A stretch of DNA of 64,000 nt, from assembly GCF_025398175.1 (NCBI RefSeq), contig NZ_CP099734.1, positions 3,348,001-3,412,000 of the forward strand, written 5' to 3'. A model generated the notes under the pieces. It saw nothing but the letters and a program-made list of their open reading frames with translations, was not told where the DNA came from and made no database searches. Source of the stretch: Photobacterium sp. TY1-4 (GTDB lineage Bacteria; Pseudomonadota; Gammaproteobacteria; Enterobacterales; Vibrionaceae). A program made the position numbers and the translations under genes. Of this stretch, positions 37,705 through 60,369 are shown one piece after another (within the stretch, counting starts at the first letter, position 1; the number at the start of each line of letters is the position of its first letter).

Positions 37705-37790
37705 AATTCGTTACAATCTTGGAAAATCTGACTAAAGTCTCAGCACATCATTCAAGTGCTCGTGGAGTCCGTAAAACCCCTTGGGTGTTG

Positions 37791-40677
<2,887 letters not shown>

Positions 40678-40965
40678 ATACAACCCCAAAGGGTCTGTAT
40701 CGTAAACAACCAAGGTTTTCCATCAATTACTTGATGGATTAGTTTGTTTTGCCGGACTCTTTGTCTGTCTTCACTTTGAAAAGTGAAAGCAAACTTACAC
40801 AAGACACTTGAATGTGTATTGCTTGAGAACTCGTTTCTCTTTCGAGAAACAATAATTTCGATTCCTAAAAATCGAATTACTAGTCAGCTTTCCAGATTGT
40901 TAAAGAGCATGTGTTTGCCTTTCGGCATCCACTTTCTAATCACACTCGTAAGTGTATTTAGAAAG
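40678..40965 (-). other. 16S-23S spacer of operon A, part before 23S
   Basis: Contains an antitermination boxA-like element (TGCTCTTTAACAAT on the minus strand, 40896-40909) and the inverted CACTTTCTAA / TTAGAAAGTG sequence that probably forms a processing stem. Confidence 0.6.
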
Positions 40966-41041
40966 TGGTGGAGCTAAGCAGGATCGAACTGCTGACCTCC
41001 TGCGTGCAAGGCAGGCGCTCTCCCAGCTGAGCTATAGCCCC
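40966..41041 (-). tRNA. tRNA-Ala (UGC)
   Basis: 76 nt, acceptor GGGGCTA, anticodon TGC, CCA encoded; in the 16S-23S spacer of operon A. Confidence 0.96.
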
Positions 41042-41081
41042 GACGATTCCGATGCCTCACCAACTTCCCTTGGGCAGGAAG

Positions 41082-41158
<77 letters not shown>

Positions 41159-41231
41159 AGCATCGTTTCGCTCTTCACATTTTAACCAGGCAATCTGTGT
41201 GGACACTGCATCAAACAATGTGTCATATCGT

Positions 41232-42798
<1,567 letters not shown>

Positions 42799-42990
42799 AG
42801 TTTTGTGTTTCCGAAGAAACGGCTCAGTGATTACTGATAAATTGACTGTGCTGATACTGAAGTATCAATTTGGTCACTCAGTTCACTGATAAATCTTTTG
42901 ACTATCATTTCACGAGTGCCCACACAGATTGCATGGTCAAATTGTTAAAGAACTGTGTTTTCAGCGCCTTAGCGCTCAAGCGAGGTGCGT

Positions 42991-43018
42991 ATAATACGCT
43001 TCCCACTTTGAAAGTCAA
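42991..43018 (-). promoter_or_regulatory. rRNA operon A promoter
   Basis: TTGACT (43018-43013), 16-bp spacer and TATTAT (42996-42991), then a GC-rich discriminator (ACGCACCTCGC) and an AT-rich upstream element, as in growth-rate-controlled rrn P1 promoters. A boxA-like GTTCTTTAACAA follows at 42953-42942. Only about 70 bp separate it from the 5S gene of operon B, with no terminator. Confidence 0.8.
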
Positions 43019-43087
43019 CATAAAACTCTAAGAAACTTTAGAACTTTATGGTGACTTGCTTGAATCTCAAGCAAAGTCGGAATGAAA

Positions 43088-43205
43088 GCCTGGCGATGTC
43101 CTACTCTCACATGGGGAGGCCCCACACTACCATCGGCGCTGCTGCGTTTCACTACTGAGTTCGGCATGGGATCAGGTGGGTCCGCAACGCTATGGTCGCC
43201 AAGCA
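43088..43205 (-). rRNA. rrf: 5S rRNA, operon B
   Basis: 118 nt, identical in the compared stretches to the operon C copy. No tRNA and no U-tract terminator follows before the operon A promoter. Confidence 0.95.
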
Positions 43206-43291
43206 AATTCGTTACAATCTTGGAAAATCTGACTAAAGTCTCAGCACATCATTCAAGTGCTCGTGGAGTCCGTAAAACCCCTTGGGTGTTG

Positions 43292-47533
<4,242 letters not shown>

Positions 47534-47728
47534 AAGTTTTGGTGTTTCCGAAGAAACGGCTCAGTGATTACTGATAAATTGACTGTGCTGATACCGAAGT
47601 ATCAATTTGGTCACTCAGCTCACTGATAAATCTTTTTGACTATCATTTCACGAGTGCCCACACAGATTGCATGGTCAAATTGTTAAAGAACTGTGCTTTC
47701 AGCGCTTTAGCGCTCAAACGAGGTGCGT

Positions 47729-47756
47729 ATAATACGCTTCCCACTTTGAAAGTCAA
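47729..47756 (-). promoter_or_regulatory. rRNA operon B promoter
   Basis: TTGACT (47756-47751), 16 bp, TATTAT (47734-47729) and the same GC-rich discriminator as operon A. The boxA-like GTTCTTTAACAA is at 47691-47680. Confidence 0.8.
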
Positions 47757-47825
47757 CATAAAACTCTAAGAAATTTTAAAGCTTTATGGTGACTTGCTTG
47801 AATCCCAAGCAAAGTCGGAATGAAA

Positions 47826-47943
47826 GCCTGGCGATGTCCTACTCTCACATGGGGAGGCCCCACACTACCATCGGCGCTGCTGCGTTTCACTACTGAGTTC
47901 GGCATGGGATCAGGTGGGTCCGCAACGCTATGGTCGCCAAGCA
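47826..47943 (-). rRNA. rrf: 5S rRNA, operon C
   Basis: 118 nt. Its upstream spacer to 23S (47944-48089) is longer than in A and B by an unrelated insert of about 65 bp. Confidence 0.95.
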
Positions 47944-48089
47944 AATTCGACGTGAAGGGATTCACCAATATCGCGATGCCATGGATGGCAAGGAGCGATG
48001 TGACCCTACACTAAATCTGGAAAAGTTAACTAGTTTCTCAAACACTGCATTCAAGTGCTCGTGGAGTCCGTAAAACCCCTTGGGTGTTG

Positions 48090-50981
<2,892 letters not shown>

Positions 50982-51278
50982 ATACAACCCCAAAGGGTCT
51001 GTATCGTAAACAACCAAGGTTTTCCATCAATTACTTGACGGATTAGTTTGTTTTGCCGGACTCTTTGTCTGTCTTCACTTTGAAAAGTGAAAGCAAACTT
51101 ACACAAGACACTTGAATGTGTATTGCTTGAGAACTCGTTTCACCTTGCGGTGAAACAATAATTCAATCATCGAATCTTCGATAATTGATTTACTAGTCAG
51201 CTTTCCAGATTGTTAAAGAGCATGTACTTGCCTTTCGGCATCCACTTTCTAATCACACTCGTAAGTGTATTTAGAAAG
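50982..51278 (-). other. 16S-23S spacer of operon C, part before 23S
   Basis: Resembles the operon A spacer, with boxA-like TGCTCTTTAACAAT at 51222-51209, but has a different stretch at about 51140-51190. Confidence 0.6.
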
Positions 51279-51354
51279 TGGCGTCCCATAGGGGAGTCGA
51301 ACCCCTGTTACCGCCGTGAAAGGGCGGTGTCCTAGGCCTCTAGACGAATGGGAC
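51279..51354 (-). tRNA. tRNA-Glu (UUC)
   Basis: 76 nt, acceptor GTCCCAT, anticodon TTC, CCA encoded; sole tRNA in the spacer of operon C. Confidence 0.96.
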
Positions 51355-51421
51355 ACTGTTGTCTTTTACTATTAACCAGGCAATCTGTGTGGACACTGCA
51401 TCAAACAATGTGTCATATCGT

Positions 51422-52989
<1,568 letters not shown>

Positions 52990-53219
52990 AGTTTTGGTGT
53001 TTCCGAAGAAACGGCTCAGTGATTACTGATTTCTTGCCGCCGCTTTTAAGAAAAGCAGAAGCAAAAATAAATTGACTGTGCTGATACCGAAGTATCAATT
53101 TGGTCACTCAGCTCACTGATAAATCTTTTGACTATCATTTCACGAGTGCCCACACAGATTGCATGGTCAAATTGTTAAAGAACAATTCCTCATTCGCTTT
53201 TGCTCTGAGGAGGTGCGCC
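52990..53219 (-). promoter_or_regulatory. rRNA operon C leader
   Basis: Shares the leader of A and B, including a boxA-like GTTCTTTAACAA at 53183-53172, but carries an extra segment of about 37 bp at 53030-53067 that is absent from the others. Confidence 0.65.
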
Positions 53220-53247
53220 ATTTTAAGGATTCAAAGGGAAGTGTCAA
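53220..53247 (-). promoter_or_regulatory. rRNA operon C promoter
   Basis: TTGACA (53247-53242), 16 bp, TAAAAT (53225-53220), GC-rich discriminator GGCGCACC and an A/T-rich upstream element. The core differs from the A and B promoters; it is the head of the tandem array. Confidence 0.78.
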
Positions 53248-53312
53248 ACACTTTTTGAAACTTAATTTTGAAGGCTTTCACCATCTCGACTTGGTGCTTG
53301 CTTCCTTACTGA

Positions 53313-53346
53313 AGAAGCCGCCCTCCGTGTCGGTGAGGCGGCATTA
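53313..53346 (-). terminator. Stem upstream of the rRNA array
   Basis: GCCGCC / GGCGGC pair with a loop of about 14 and a TTCTTC tail on the minus strand. It could end leftward transcripts from murI before the rRNA promoter. The remainder up to 53571 is AT-rich and shows nothing further. Confidence 0.4.
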
Positions 53347-53571
53347 TAGAGACTTCCCGATACCTGACAAGCGTTTTTTTGAAAAAAATTACCACTCGGT
53401 CATTATTTCAACTAATTTGATCTAGACGCCTCAAATTTCAACATTAGAGGATCATCACACTCACCAACTAGTAATTACAACCTGATGAAAGTAATATCAA
53501 TGTGACTCTGTTGTTAAAATAACCAATCACAGCCTTCCTTTAATAATCATTATGACGATGTAGTTTTTAAT

Positions 53572-54021
53572 ATGAAATTTTCCAAACAAACCATGATGGC
53601 CCTCGGGGCTATCGCCATTCTCGGGGCACTCATCATTAGCTTGCTTTCTTTCCCGCCTGCCTTTGCCTTTATCCTCGGTATGATCGCCGCAATCGCTGCG
53701 CTGAATTACCTGCCTGAAACACCGGAATCAACCGCAAGTTCTGAGGCAGTACCACCAGTAGGCAGTAAAACAATCTATGTCGGCAACTTGCCTTATCGCG
53801 CGAATGAAAGTGAGGTCAAGCAGCTCTTTGCCGAATACGGTGAGGTCTTTGCCGTCCGCCTGATGAAAGATAAGCGAACCGGCAAACGACGCGGATTTGG
53901 TTTTGTGGTGATGAATAGCGGTGATGCCGACACAGCTATCAGCCAGCTCAATAATAAAGAGTTTGGGCAACGGACGCTGAAAGTCCGTGAAGCCAACGAA
54001 CCTAAAAGCCTGGATAGTTAA
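53572..54021 (+). CDS. Membrane-anchored RRM RNA-binding protein
   Basis: 149 residues. The first 45 form two hydrophobic segments (about 9-26 and 29-46), then a linker, then one RNA recognition motif at about 67-142: RNP2 is IYVGNL and RNP1 is RRGFGFVVM, both with the aromatic residues used to stack on RNA. Bacterial single-RRM proteins (Rbp type) are usually soluble; here the N-terminus should hold it in the inner membrane. Its target is unknown. It lies divergent from the rRNA array and its 3' end overlaps murI by 20 bp in convergent orientation. No clear Shine-Dalgarno was seen (TTTTTAAT precedes the ATG). Confidence 0.82.
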   Translation: MKFSKQTMMALGAIAILGALIISLLSFPPAFAFILGMIAAIAALNYLPETPESTASSEAVPPVGSKTIYVGNLPYRANESEVKQLFAEYGEVFAVRLMKDKRTGKRRGFGFVVMNSGDADTAISQLNNKEFGQRTLKVREANEPKSLDS

Positions 54022-54796
54022 GCGATTGAACCGCACCGAGATTCATTGCTTTTAAACTAAGATTGAGTGCCGCAGTATGAGGGTCTGCGGCACTATTGTA
54101 TGTATAGTTGGAAACCAACGCAGATTGCTCTCCCGCCTCCAGCTCCCCCAGCAAAGATTTCACCCGATTCGCAATCGCCAATCCGGAGTCGATAATATTC
54201 ACCGGGGTACCGAAAGCCTGTGCAATTTCGTGCTTGATCAGCGGAAAATGCGTACAGCCCAACACGATACTATCTACCTTTCCCTGCCATGGCGCTAAGA
54301 TCCCTGTCAGCTCATCCAGAGAAACACGTTTTCCCCGTAACTTCTCTTCGGCCATTTCCACCAAGCGCGTCGAACCAATTCGGTAGACATCACAATCACT
54401 GGCAAACTGCGCAATCAGCTGATGGGTATATTCCCGCTCTACCGTTGCCGGTGTTGCCAATAGGCCTACCGCTTTTTGCTTACTCATTAATGCTGCGGGT
54501 TTGATGGCCGGCACAACGCCAACCACAGGAATCATGAGCTCGGCACGCAAAGTCGGCAACACCACTGTGCTGGCAGTATTACAGGCAATTACCACCAGAT
54601 CGATATGGTGGCGCTCCACTAATAGCGAAACGATATGCCGGGTACGCTTGATGAGTACCGTTTCCGGTAATTCACCATAAGGAAAACCGGCATCATCGAA
54701 CGCATAGATATATTGAAGGGAAGGAAGCTGGGTATAGATTTCCTGATAAACGGATAATCCCCCGACCCCTGAATCAAAAATTAGCACCCGTTTCAC
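54002..54796 (-). CDS. murI: Glutamate racemase
   Basis: 264 residues. It makes D-glutamate for peptidoglycan without cofactor. Seen: FDSGVGGLSV at the N-terminus (Asp8), first catalytic Cys72 in ACNTAST and second Cys181 in LGCTHFPL. Its last 20 bp overlap the RRM gene end-to-end. In E. coli murI lies between btuB and an rRNA operon, the same context as here. Confidence 0.96.
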   Translation of the reverse strand: MKRVLIFDSGVGGLSVYQEIYTQLPSLQYIYAFDDAGFPYGELPETVLIKRTRHIVSLLVERHHIDLVVIACNTASTVVLPTLRAELMIPVVGVVPAIKPAALMSKQKAVGLLATPATVEREYTHQLIAQFASDCDVYRIGSTRLVEMAEEKLRGKRVSLDELTGILAPWQGKVDSIVLGCTHFPLIKHEIAQAFGTPVNIIDSGLAIANRVKSLLGELEAGEQSALVSNYTYNSAADPHTAALNLSLKAMNLGAVQSLNYPGF

Positions 54797-54855
54797 TGTT
54801 CACCACAAACCAGATATCATTTCAGGATGCACATCATACTGCGTTCGTTGCCAGA

Positions 54856-55551
54856 TCAGAAATCCCCCGCCGAGGATATCTCTCCATCGGGTTCAATCAA
54901 CTGGTAACGCTGATAGTGAAAGCGCGCCTGCCGCTCGCAATCCAGCCGTTGGATTTTCAATGCTTCCCGGAAACACGGTGCCTGAACCACCAAAGTGTGA
55001 AACTCTCCGTTTTCCCCGCATGGATCGACATGAAGCGGCAACCGAGCCAGTAAGTCTGCGTTATACCATTGGCCGCAATATTCACCATCGAGCTGATGTG
55101 TATCGACGGTCGTGATCAGCGTTTGAATACCGCTGTGAATAATTTCCTCGGCCAACTCCCGGCTATCGCGTCCCAGTAACGGAAACAGACATTGCCAACC
55201 CGCCGGTTCAATATAACCGCGCCGATACTCAGCAATGCCATTGCAAAACATATCCCCAAATGCCACGGCATCAATCTCCAGGCCACTGTTACGGAGCCCT
55301 TCAACAACCCGCGACTGGTATAACGCATTCGGCGGAAAGACTTCCGGTAGGGGGATCAGCACCAACGGCAGCCCTGTTAATGCCGCTTGCTGTTTGAGCA
55401 CATCAATCGGTGTGGCCTGGAACGGTACTTCATCTTCCAGGCAAGTCGTATACAACCCGACAACCTCGATAGTGGGATCGTCGAGCAGCTTGATTAAGGT
55501 CAGCGCCGAGTCTTTCCCGGAAGACCAACTGACCATCACTTTGGTTTTCAT
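54856..55551 (-). CDS. PP-loop ATPase, diphthine-ammonia ligase-like
   Basis: 231 residues. The adenine-nucleotide alpha-hydrolase fold is shown by the PP-loop SWSSGKDSALTLIKLL at residues 9-24. Further similarity (VVGLYTTCLEDEVPF; AFGDMFCNGIAEYRRGY; HVDPCGENGEFHT) places it with the Dph6/MJ0570-type family. Bacteria lack diphthamide, so another amide-forming or sulfur-related reaction is likely. It lies between btuB and murI in the same direction, which hints at, but does not prove, a link to cobalamin. Confidence 0.78.
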   Translation of the reverse strand: MKTKVMVSWSSGKDSALTLIKLLDDPTIEVVGLYTTCLEDEVPFQATPIDVLKQQAALTGLPLVLIPLPEVFPPNALYQSRVVEGLRNSGLEIDAVAFGDMFCNGIAEYRRGYIEPAGWQCLFPLLGRDSRELAEEIIHSGIQTLITTVDTHQLDGEYCGQWYNADLLARLPLHVDPCGENGEFHTLVVQAPCFREALKIQRLDCERQARFHYQRYQLIEPDGEISSAGDF

Positions 55552-55574
55552 AAATACCGTTGCATCCCAAGTAA

Positions 55575-55598
55575 GAAAAAACCGCCCGAAGGCGGTTT
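55575..55598 (-). terminator. btuB terminator
   Basis: AACCGCC TTCG GGCGGTT followed by TTTT on the minus strand, just after the btuB stop; the PP-loop gene therefore probably has additional transcription. Confidence 0.85.
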
Positions 55599-55606
55599 AA
55601 ACATCG

Positions 55607-57457
55607 TTAGAAACGATAAGAGACAGTTGCATAGTAACTGCGCTCCGCAGTGTTGTAGCCATAGGCTGTTGCATACTCTTCATCCAGCACATTGGCGACA
55701 CGTCCCTGCAAGGTCAGCGCCTCTGTTACAAAGTAGCTGGCAGCCAGATCCAGCAAATGATAGTTCTTCAGCTCAACTTCTGAGTTCGTGAAAGTAACCG
55801 GATTAAAATACGTATCCCGGCTGTCCCCTTGATACAGATAGCTCATCTCCAGCTGGTAAGAATCCGCTAAGTAGCTGGCATTCCATTTCAGGGCTTCATC
55901 AGGCACACGTTTAAGGCGCTTTTTATCACTTTCATTTTCATGATCCATCAGATCCAGCGAGACATCATGGTGAATAGAACCCGTTGCAAAGCTAGCAGCC
56001 AACTCAATCCCCTGGACACGTACATCCTGGTTTTCCAATTGCTTACCTTTACCTTGATTGCGGATCTGGTTGCTCACTGTATTGTCGTATACCGCCACTC
56101 GCCAATCTAGCAGTGGATGGGTGCCTTCCAGTGCCAGTTCATAGTTTTCAGACTCTTCTGCTTCCAGGCCCGGATTCCCGTAACTAGGCCAATACAAGTC
56201 ATTAAACGTCGGCGCTTTAAAACCGGTTCCAGCATTCGCAGTCACTCGCATCTGCTCGACAAAACGCCAACCGGCCCCTAACTGCCATGAGGTATAAGAG
56301 CCGTAATGCTCATTATCATCGTAACGAACACTCGCCTCTAGCTGGACATCATCGGCATCCCGCCAGAACGTAATATAGCCAGCATCATTACGGCGACTCT
56401 CTTGATCATAAGATTCAAATTGACCGGCGAAGTTATTCCAGAGTTCAGAATCACTGACCTTCTCATTCACCAAGTCGACCCCAAACCCGGCATAATAATG
56501 CTCTGCCAGTTGATAACTGTTGGTCCAATTCACTTGAGTCCGGTCGGTGACAATCGTACTGCCCGGCTGATTTCCCTTATTCTCACCTTCATCGCGATTA
56601 ACACCAAGAAGGAGCGAAGATGTCAAACGATCAGCAGCGTAGCTTACCTGGCCGGAAACATTGTAAAACACATAATCAGCCTCATTATTCCCCGGGCTGC
56701 CGGTATAATCGTATTCAGTTTGGCCATCATGATAAAAAGCATTCACGACGGCGCGCCATTCATCATTCAGGATAATCCCAAATTCTCCGAGAATATCTTT
56801 GCTCTTAAAACCGTCATTATCTTTTTGGTCTTCCAGCCAGGCACCAGAAGAATAATCAGCAACATTGAAGCCATCCGCCTGCTCGAAGTTTCCGGCCACT
56901 TTAGCCCAAGTTTGCTCTGTCAAACGGCCGGCAACGCTACCTTTAGTTTGATAATAACCATCGCTCCCCATCCCGGCAGCAACTTGGCCCTGCACATCAT
57001 CAGGCTGAGCCGTAGTAATAATATTGATCACCCCTGCCGTCGCATCTGCACCATACACCGCAGCACGAGTACCCCGGATGTATTCAATACTTTCAATTCC
57101 GGTTAATGGTAGTTGGCTCAGATTAACCCCACCGGCCGTAGCACTCCCGAGACGCACACCATTCATCATAATCAGAACATTCTGGCTCCCGCGAACAAAA
57201 ACAGTCGTCAGCTGACCGTATCCACCGTTGGCAGCAATGCTCACACCCGGCAGACGCCGTAACACTTCCGCCAGGGATTTGGCCTGAATGGCGTCAATAT
57301 CTTCTTTGGTGATCACAGAGACAGGGGCAATCACATTTTTAACGGATTGCTCAAATCGGTTGGCTGTTACCACCATGACATCCTCGTCCTGGGCGGCAAC
57401 AGAAAAAGACGACAGGCACACAGGTGCCAGCGCCACTGCTAAAAGCGTTTTCTTCAT
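55607..57457 (-). CDS. btuB: TonB-dependent vitamin B12 receptor BtuB
   Basis: 616 residues (E. coli mature plus signal 614). An outer-membrane beta-barrel that takes up cobalamin using TonB energy. Seen: signal peptide MKKTLLAVALAPVCLSSFSVAAQ, TonB box DVMVVTA, plug domain (LPGVSIAANGGYGQLT; RGSQNVLIMMNGVRLG; IEYIRGTRAAVYGADA) and a barrel ending in aromatic F (ATVSYRF). The upstream cobalamin riboswitch supports the substrate. Confidence 0.95.
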   Translation of the reverse strand: MKKTLLAVALAPVCLSSFSVAAQDEDVMVVTANRFEQSVKNVIAPVSVITKEDIDAIQAKSLAEVLRRLPGVSIAANGGYGQLTTVFVRGSQNVLIMMNGVRLGSATAGGVNLSQLPLTGIESIEYIRGTRAAVYGADATAGVINIITTAQPDDVQGQVAAGMGSDGYYQTKGSVAGRLTEQTWAKVAGNFEQADGFNVADYSSGAWLEDQKDNDGFKSKDILGEFGIILNDEWRAVVNAFYHDGQTEYDYTGSPGNNEADYVFYNVSGQVSYAADRLTSSLLLGVNRDEGENKGNQPGSTIVTDRTQVNWTNSYQLAEHYYAGFGVDLVNEKVSDSELWNNFAGQFESYDQESRRNDAGYITFWRDADDVQLEASVRYDDNEHYGSYTSWQLGAGWRFVEQMRVTANAGTGFKAPTFNDLYWPSYGNPGLEAEESENYELALEGTHPLLDWRVAVYDNTVSNQIRNQGKGKQLENQDVRVQGIELAASFATGSIHHDVSLDLMDHENESDKKRLKRVPDEALKWNASYLADSYQLEMSYLYQGDSRDTYFNPVTFTNSEVELKNYHLLDLAASYFVTEALTLQGRVANVLDEEYATAYGYNTAERSYYATVSYRF

Positions 57458-57494
57458 TATTTAGATACCTTAAGTCGCGTTAATTACAAAGCAA

Positions 57495-57722
57495 ACTCTT
57501 GCTCAGTACCACGGGTCGGTCTTCGGACTTAAGAGCATGGTTGAACAACCACCTAGGCAACAACTTCCCACTTCACTGTCAACGGCTTTGCACCGTCTCT
57601 CGAAGCAGTGTTCGGAACTAACGTCCATGTGCTTTCGTTCTCTCTCACCGCTGCGCGTCAGTCACGGATTTTCACCGTGTTCCCTACCTGAATTCAGGTA
57701 AACCCGTGCAGGGCGAATGCTA
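57495..57722 (-). promoter_or_regulatory. Cobalamin riboswitch
   Basis: The minus strand, starting near 57722, shows the conserved core: GGGAACACGGTG, AAAATCCGTGACTG, the ACGCGCAGCGGTGAG equivalent of CCCGCxACTG, and finally AAGTCCGAAGACC, the equivalent of GCCAGGAGACC. It ends close to the btuB start, as in E. coli, where adenosylcobalamin binding shuts off btuB translation. Confidence 0.9.
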
Positions 57723-57870
57723 GTTATCCTCATGATGAATGTCTAGTTTTGTTTGTTATGGAATATGACAATACGTTTCGGGCAACACTTTTATCCGTCT
57801 CAACACTGGACATCAGTCAACAATGCAATAAAATCTGCGCTCTTATTTTGAGCAGTTTGAGGCACCCAAC

Positions 57871-58977
57871 ATGGCATCCACCGACATCAATCCGGCTGAG
57901 TACCAGGCACAGCTAGATGAAAAGGCAGCGCGTATTCAAAATATCTTCGCGGATTTTGAAACCCCTGAGCTTGAGGTGTTTGCCTCACCTGCCGAGTATT
58001 ATCGGATGCGCGCCGAATTTCGGGTGTGGCACGAAGGTGACGATCTCTACTACATCATGTTCAACCAGGAAACCCGTCAGAAATACCGGGTGGATCAGTT
58101 TCCGGCCGCCAGCCGCCTGATCAACGATCTGATGCCGCTGCTGGTTGATGCGCTCAAACCAGTCAAAACCCTGCGTCATAAACTGTTCCAGGTTGATTTC
58201 CTGTCGACCCTAAGCGGTGAGGTCCTGGTGTCGCTGCTGTATCACCGCCAACTGGACGAAGAGTGGGTTCGCGAGGCCAAAGCACTCAAGCAACGCCTGA
58301 ACGATGAAGGGTTTAACCTGAACTTCATTGGCCGGGCCCGCAAGCAGAAGATTGTCCTGGATCAGGAACACGTCATTGAAAAGCTCACCGTTCATGATCG
58401 CACCCTGACCTACCAGCAGGTTGAAAACAGCTTTACCCAACCGAACGGCGAAGTGGCGCAGAAGATGCTGGAGTGGGCCGTCGACTGTACCGAAGACAGC
58501 GCCGGCGATTTGCTGGAACTCTACTGTGGCAACGGCAACTTCTCCCTGGCACTGGCCAAGAATTTTGAGCGGGTACTGGCAACTGAGCTGGCAAAACCCT
58601 CGGTGGATTCTGCCCAGTACAACATTGCCGCCAATCACATCGACAATGTGCAGATCATTCGGATGTCGGCAGAAGAATTTACCGAAGCAATGGAAGGCAA
58701 GCGCGAATTCCGCCGCCTGAAAAATGCCGGTGTGGATCTGAGCAGCTATAACTGCAATACCATCTTTGTTGATCCGCCACGTGCGGGAATGGACGAAGGT
58801 ACCTGCCGCATGGTGCAGGCCTACGATCGGATCATGTACATCTCATGTAATCCGGAAACCCTGAAAGAGAACCTGGCGATCCTGGGCGAAACGCACCGCA
58901 TGACCCGCTTTGCGTTGTTTGATCAGTTCCCGTATACCCACCACATGGAAGCGGGTGTGCTGCTGGAGCGGAAATAA
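57871..58977 (+). CDS. trmA: tRNA (uracil-54-C5) methyltransferase
   Basis: 368 residues (E. coli 366). TrmA makes ribothymidine at position 54 in tRNA, and in tmRNA. Seen: AdoMet motif [16 protein letters not shown] (about 214-229), [10 protein letters not shown] and the nucleophile in YISCNPETL, and the terminal Glu in HHMEAGVLL. Divergent from btuB, as in E. coli. Confidence 0.97.
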   Translation: MASTDINPAEYQAQLDEKAARIQNIFADFETPELEVFASPAEYYRMRAEFRVWHEGDDLYYIMFNQETRQKYRVDQFPAASRLINDLMPLLVDALKPVKTLRHKLFQVDFLSTLSGEVLVSLLYHRQLDEEWVREAKALKQRLNDEGFNLNFIGRARKQKIVLDQEHVIEKLTVHDRTLTYQQVENSFTQPNGEVAQKMLEWAVDCTEDSAGDLLELYCGNGNFSLALAKNFERVLATELAKPSVDSAQYNIAANHIDNVQIIRMSAEEFTEAMEGKREFRRLKNAGVDLSSYNCNTIFVDPPRAGMDEGTCRMVQAYDRIMYISCNPETLKENLAILGETHRMTRFALFDQFPYTHHMEAGVLLERK

Positions 58978-59003
58978 CCCAAGTTCCGGCAATCACAGAC
59001 CAT

Positions 59004-59030
59004 AAAAAAGGCGCCCTCGGCGCCTTTTTT
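59004..59030. terminator. Bidirectional terminator between trmA and yijD
   Basis: AAAAAAGGCGCC CTC GGCGCCTTTTTT between two convergent genes, with U-tracts for both. Confidence 0.9.
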
Positions 59031-59052
59031 ATCATCCAACTGAAGGTGCGAA

Positions 59053-59436
59053 TTACGCTTGCGCTTCAGTGCTTTCGATCTTCTTTGGGCTCATGATCCC
59101 CAGCTTGTAAGCAACCCACAGCAGCAGACCCAGGGTGATCATCAGCGGCAGGAAGTTAGACCCCATATCCGGGAACTGCGCGCGCATAAAGCCGGAGTAA
59201 CCAAACGCACCAGCCAGGAAGCAGGCGAAGGCGATCGCCGGGGTCCCTTCTGTCATCGGCTTGCTCAGGTATTCCTGATACAGGCAGTACGCTGCCAGGC
59301 CAAACGCAATGACAGGAAAAATAGAAAACGGTACAGCACTTGATGTGAATACAGCCAACGTCGCATTGCCGCACAGACCTGCCAGAAAAGACAGCAGCAG
59401 TGTTTTACGTTCAGCTTTTACTTGTTCCTTGTTCAT
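59053..59436 (-). CDS. yijD: YijD family inner-membrane protein
   Basis: 127 residues from the ATG at 59436, which AAGGAT precedes; the open frame runs into fabR and is not used. Four hydrophobic segments (about 12-30, 34-50, 65-82 and 90-110) predict an inner-membrane protein of the DUF1422 family. No known activity. It follows fabR by 22 bp, the same pair as in E. coli. Confidence 0.85.
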   Translation of the reverse strand: MNKEQVKAERKTLLLSFLAGLCGNATLAVFTSSAVPFSIFPVIAFGLAAYCLYQEYLSKPMTEGTPAIAFACFLAGAFGYSGFMRAQFPDMGSNFLPLMITLGLLLWVAYKLGIMSPKKIESTEAQA

Positions 59437-59458
59437 ATCCTTCACCAACACAATAAAG

Positions 59459-60091
59459 TTAGAGTTTCTGCCTGAGCTCTCGACGCTCACGCTCTTTACG
59501 ATACCAATAGGCACCTTTCGCAATCATTCGCAATTGCATAATCAATCTTTCCGCATGCTCCGCACGCGCGTGGTTGTCCAGATCCAGCGCCTCCGCCCCC
59601 GAACTGAACACCAGCGTGACCGACGCCTCCGCCTGAGTATAGGCTTCATCGTGCGTCACACCAGTTTTCGCTTCCAGATACTCGGTCAGCTCCGCAACGA
59701 AGTGCTGAATCTCCCGAGCGACAGCGGCGCGAAACGCCGGCGAGGTGCCGGAGCGCTCGCGCAAAAGCAACCGAAACACATTCGGGCTGCTTTCAATAAA
59801 TTCCATAAATGTTTCTACAGAGGTACGGATCACACTGCCTTCTTTGGCAATGCGCTGACGCGCCTGGCGCATCAACTGACGAAGGATCAAACCGCCTTCA
59901 TCGACCATGGTCAGACCCAGCTCATCCATATCCTTGAAATGGCGATAGAACGAGGTGGGCGCAATCCCGGCTTCCCGAGCGACTTCACGCAGACTGAGAC
60001 TCGAAAAGCTACGCTCGGCACTGAGCTGATTAAATGCAGCATCAATCAGTGAGCGACGGGTTTTTTCTTTTTGCTGAGCCCTGATTCCCAT
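59459..60091 (-). CDS. fabR: TetR-family repressor of unsaturated fatty acid synthesis
   Basis: 210 residues from the ATG at 60091. FabR represses fabA and fabB in response to the ratio of unsaturated to saturated acyl-ACP/CoA. Seen: [20 protein letters not shown] and the helix-turn-helix ([23 protein letters not shown], about 31-53), then [10 protein letters not shown]. Divergent from sthA, as in E. coli. Confidence 0.95.
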   Translation of the reverse strand: MGIRAQQKEKTRRSLIDAAFNQLSAERSFSSLSLREVAREAGIAPTSFYRHFKDMDELGLTMVDEGGLILRQLMRQARQRIAKEGSVIRTSVETFMEFIESSPNVFRLLLRERSGTSPAFRAAVAREIQHFVAELTEYLEAKTGVTHDEAYTQAEASVTLVFSSGAEALDLDNHARAEHAERLIMQLRMIAKGAYWYRKERERRELRQKL

Positions 60092-60369
60092 GAACTTGTT
60101 GTTTCTCTGTAACCTTTTTTGCAACTATACGCGCTTTTGTTCGCCGGTTCAGCGAAAATTGCCCTTTTCACGGCAATCAGAACATAGTAATTCCCGACCG
60201 CAGCTGAATTAAAGCAGTATTTGTCACTTTTAACAGCCAGCTCACAGAGTTACGGCTCCACAACGTGATCGCCACCTATCTATCACAGCCCTCTGATTTT
60301 ACCGACTTCAGGAAAAAGTTAAACTATCACGTAAGCAATGTTGCAAGGATGATAAGAAAGGCCCGAACA

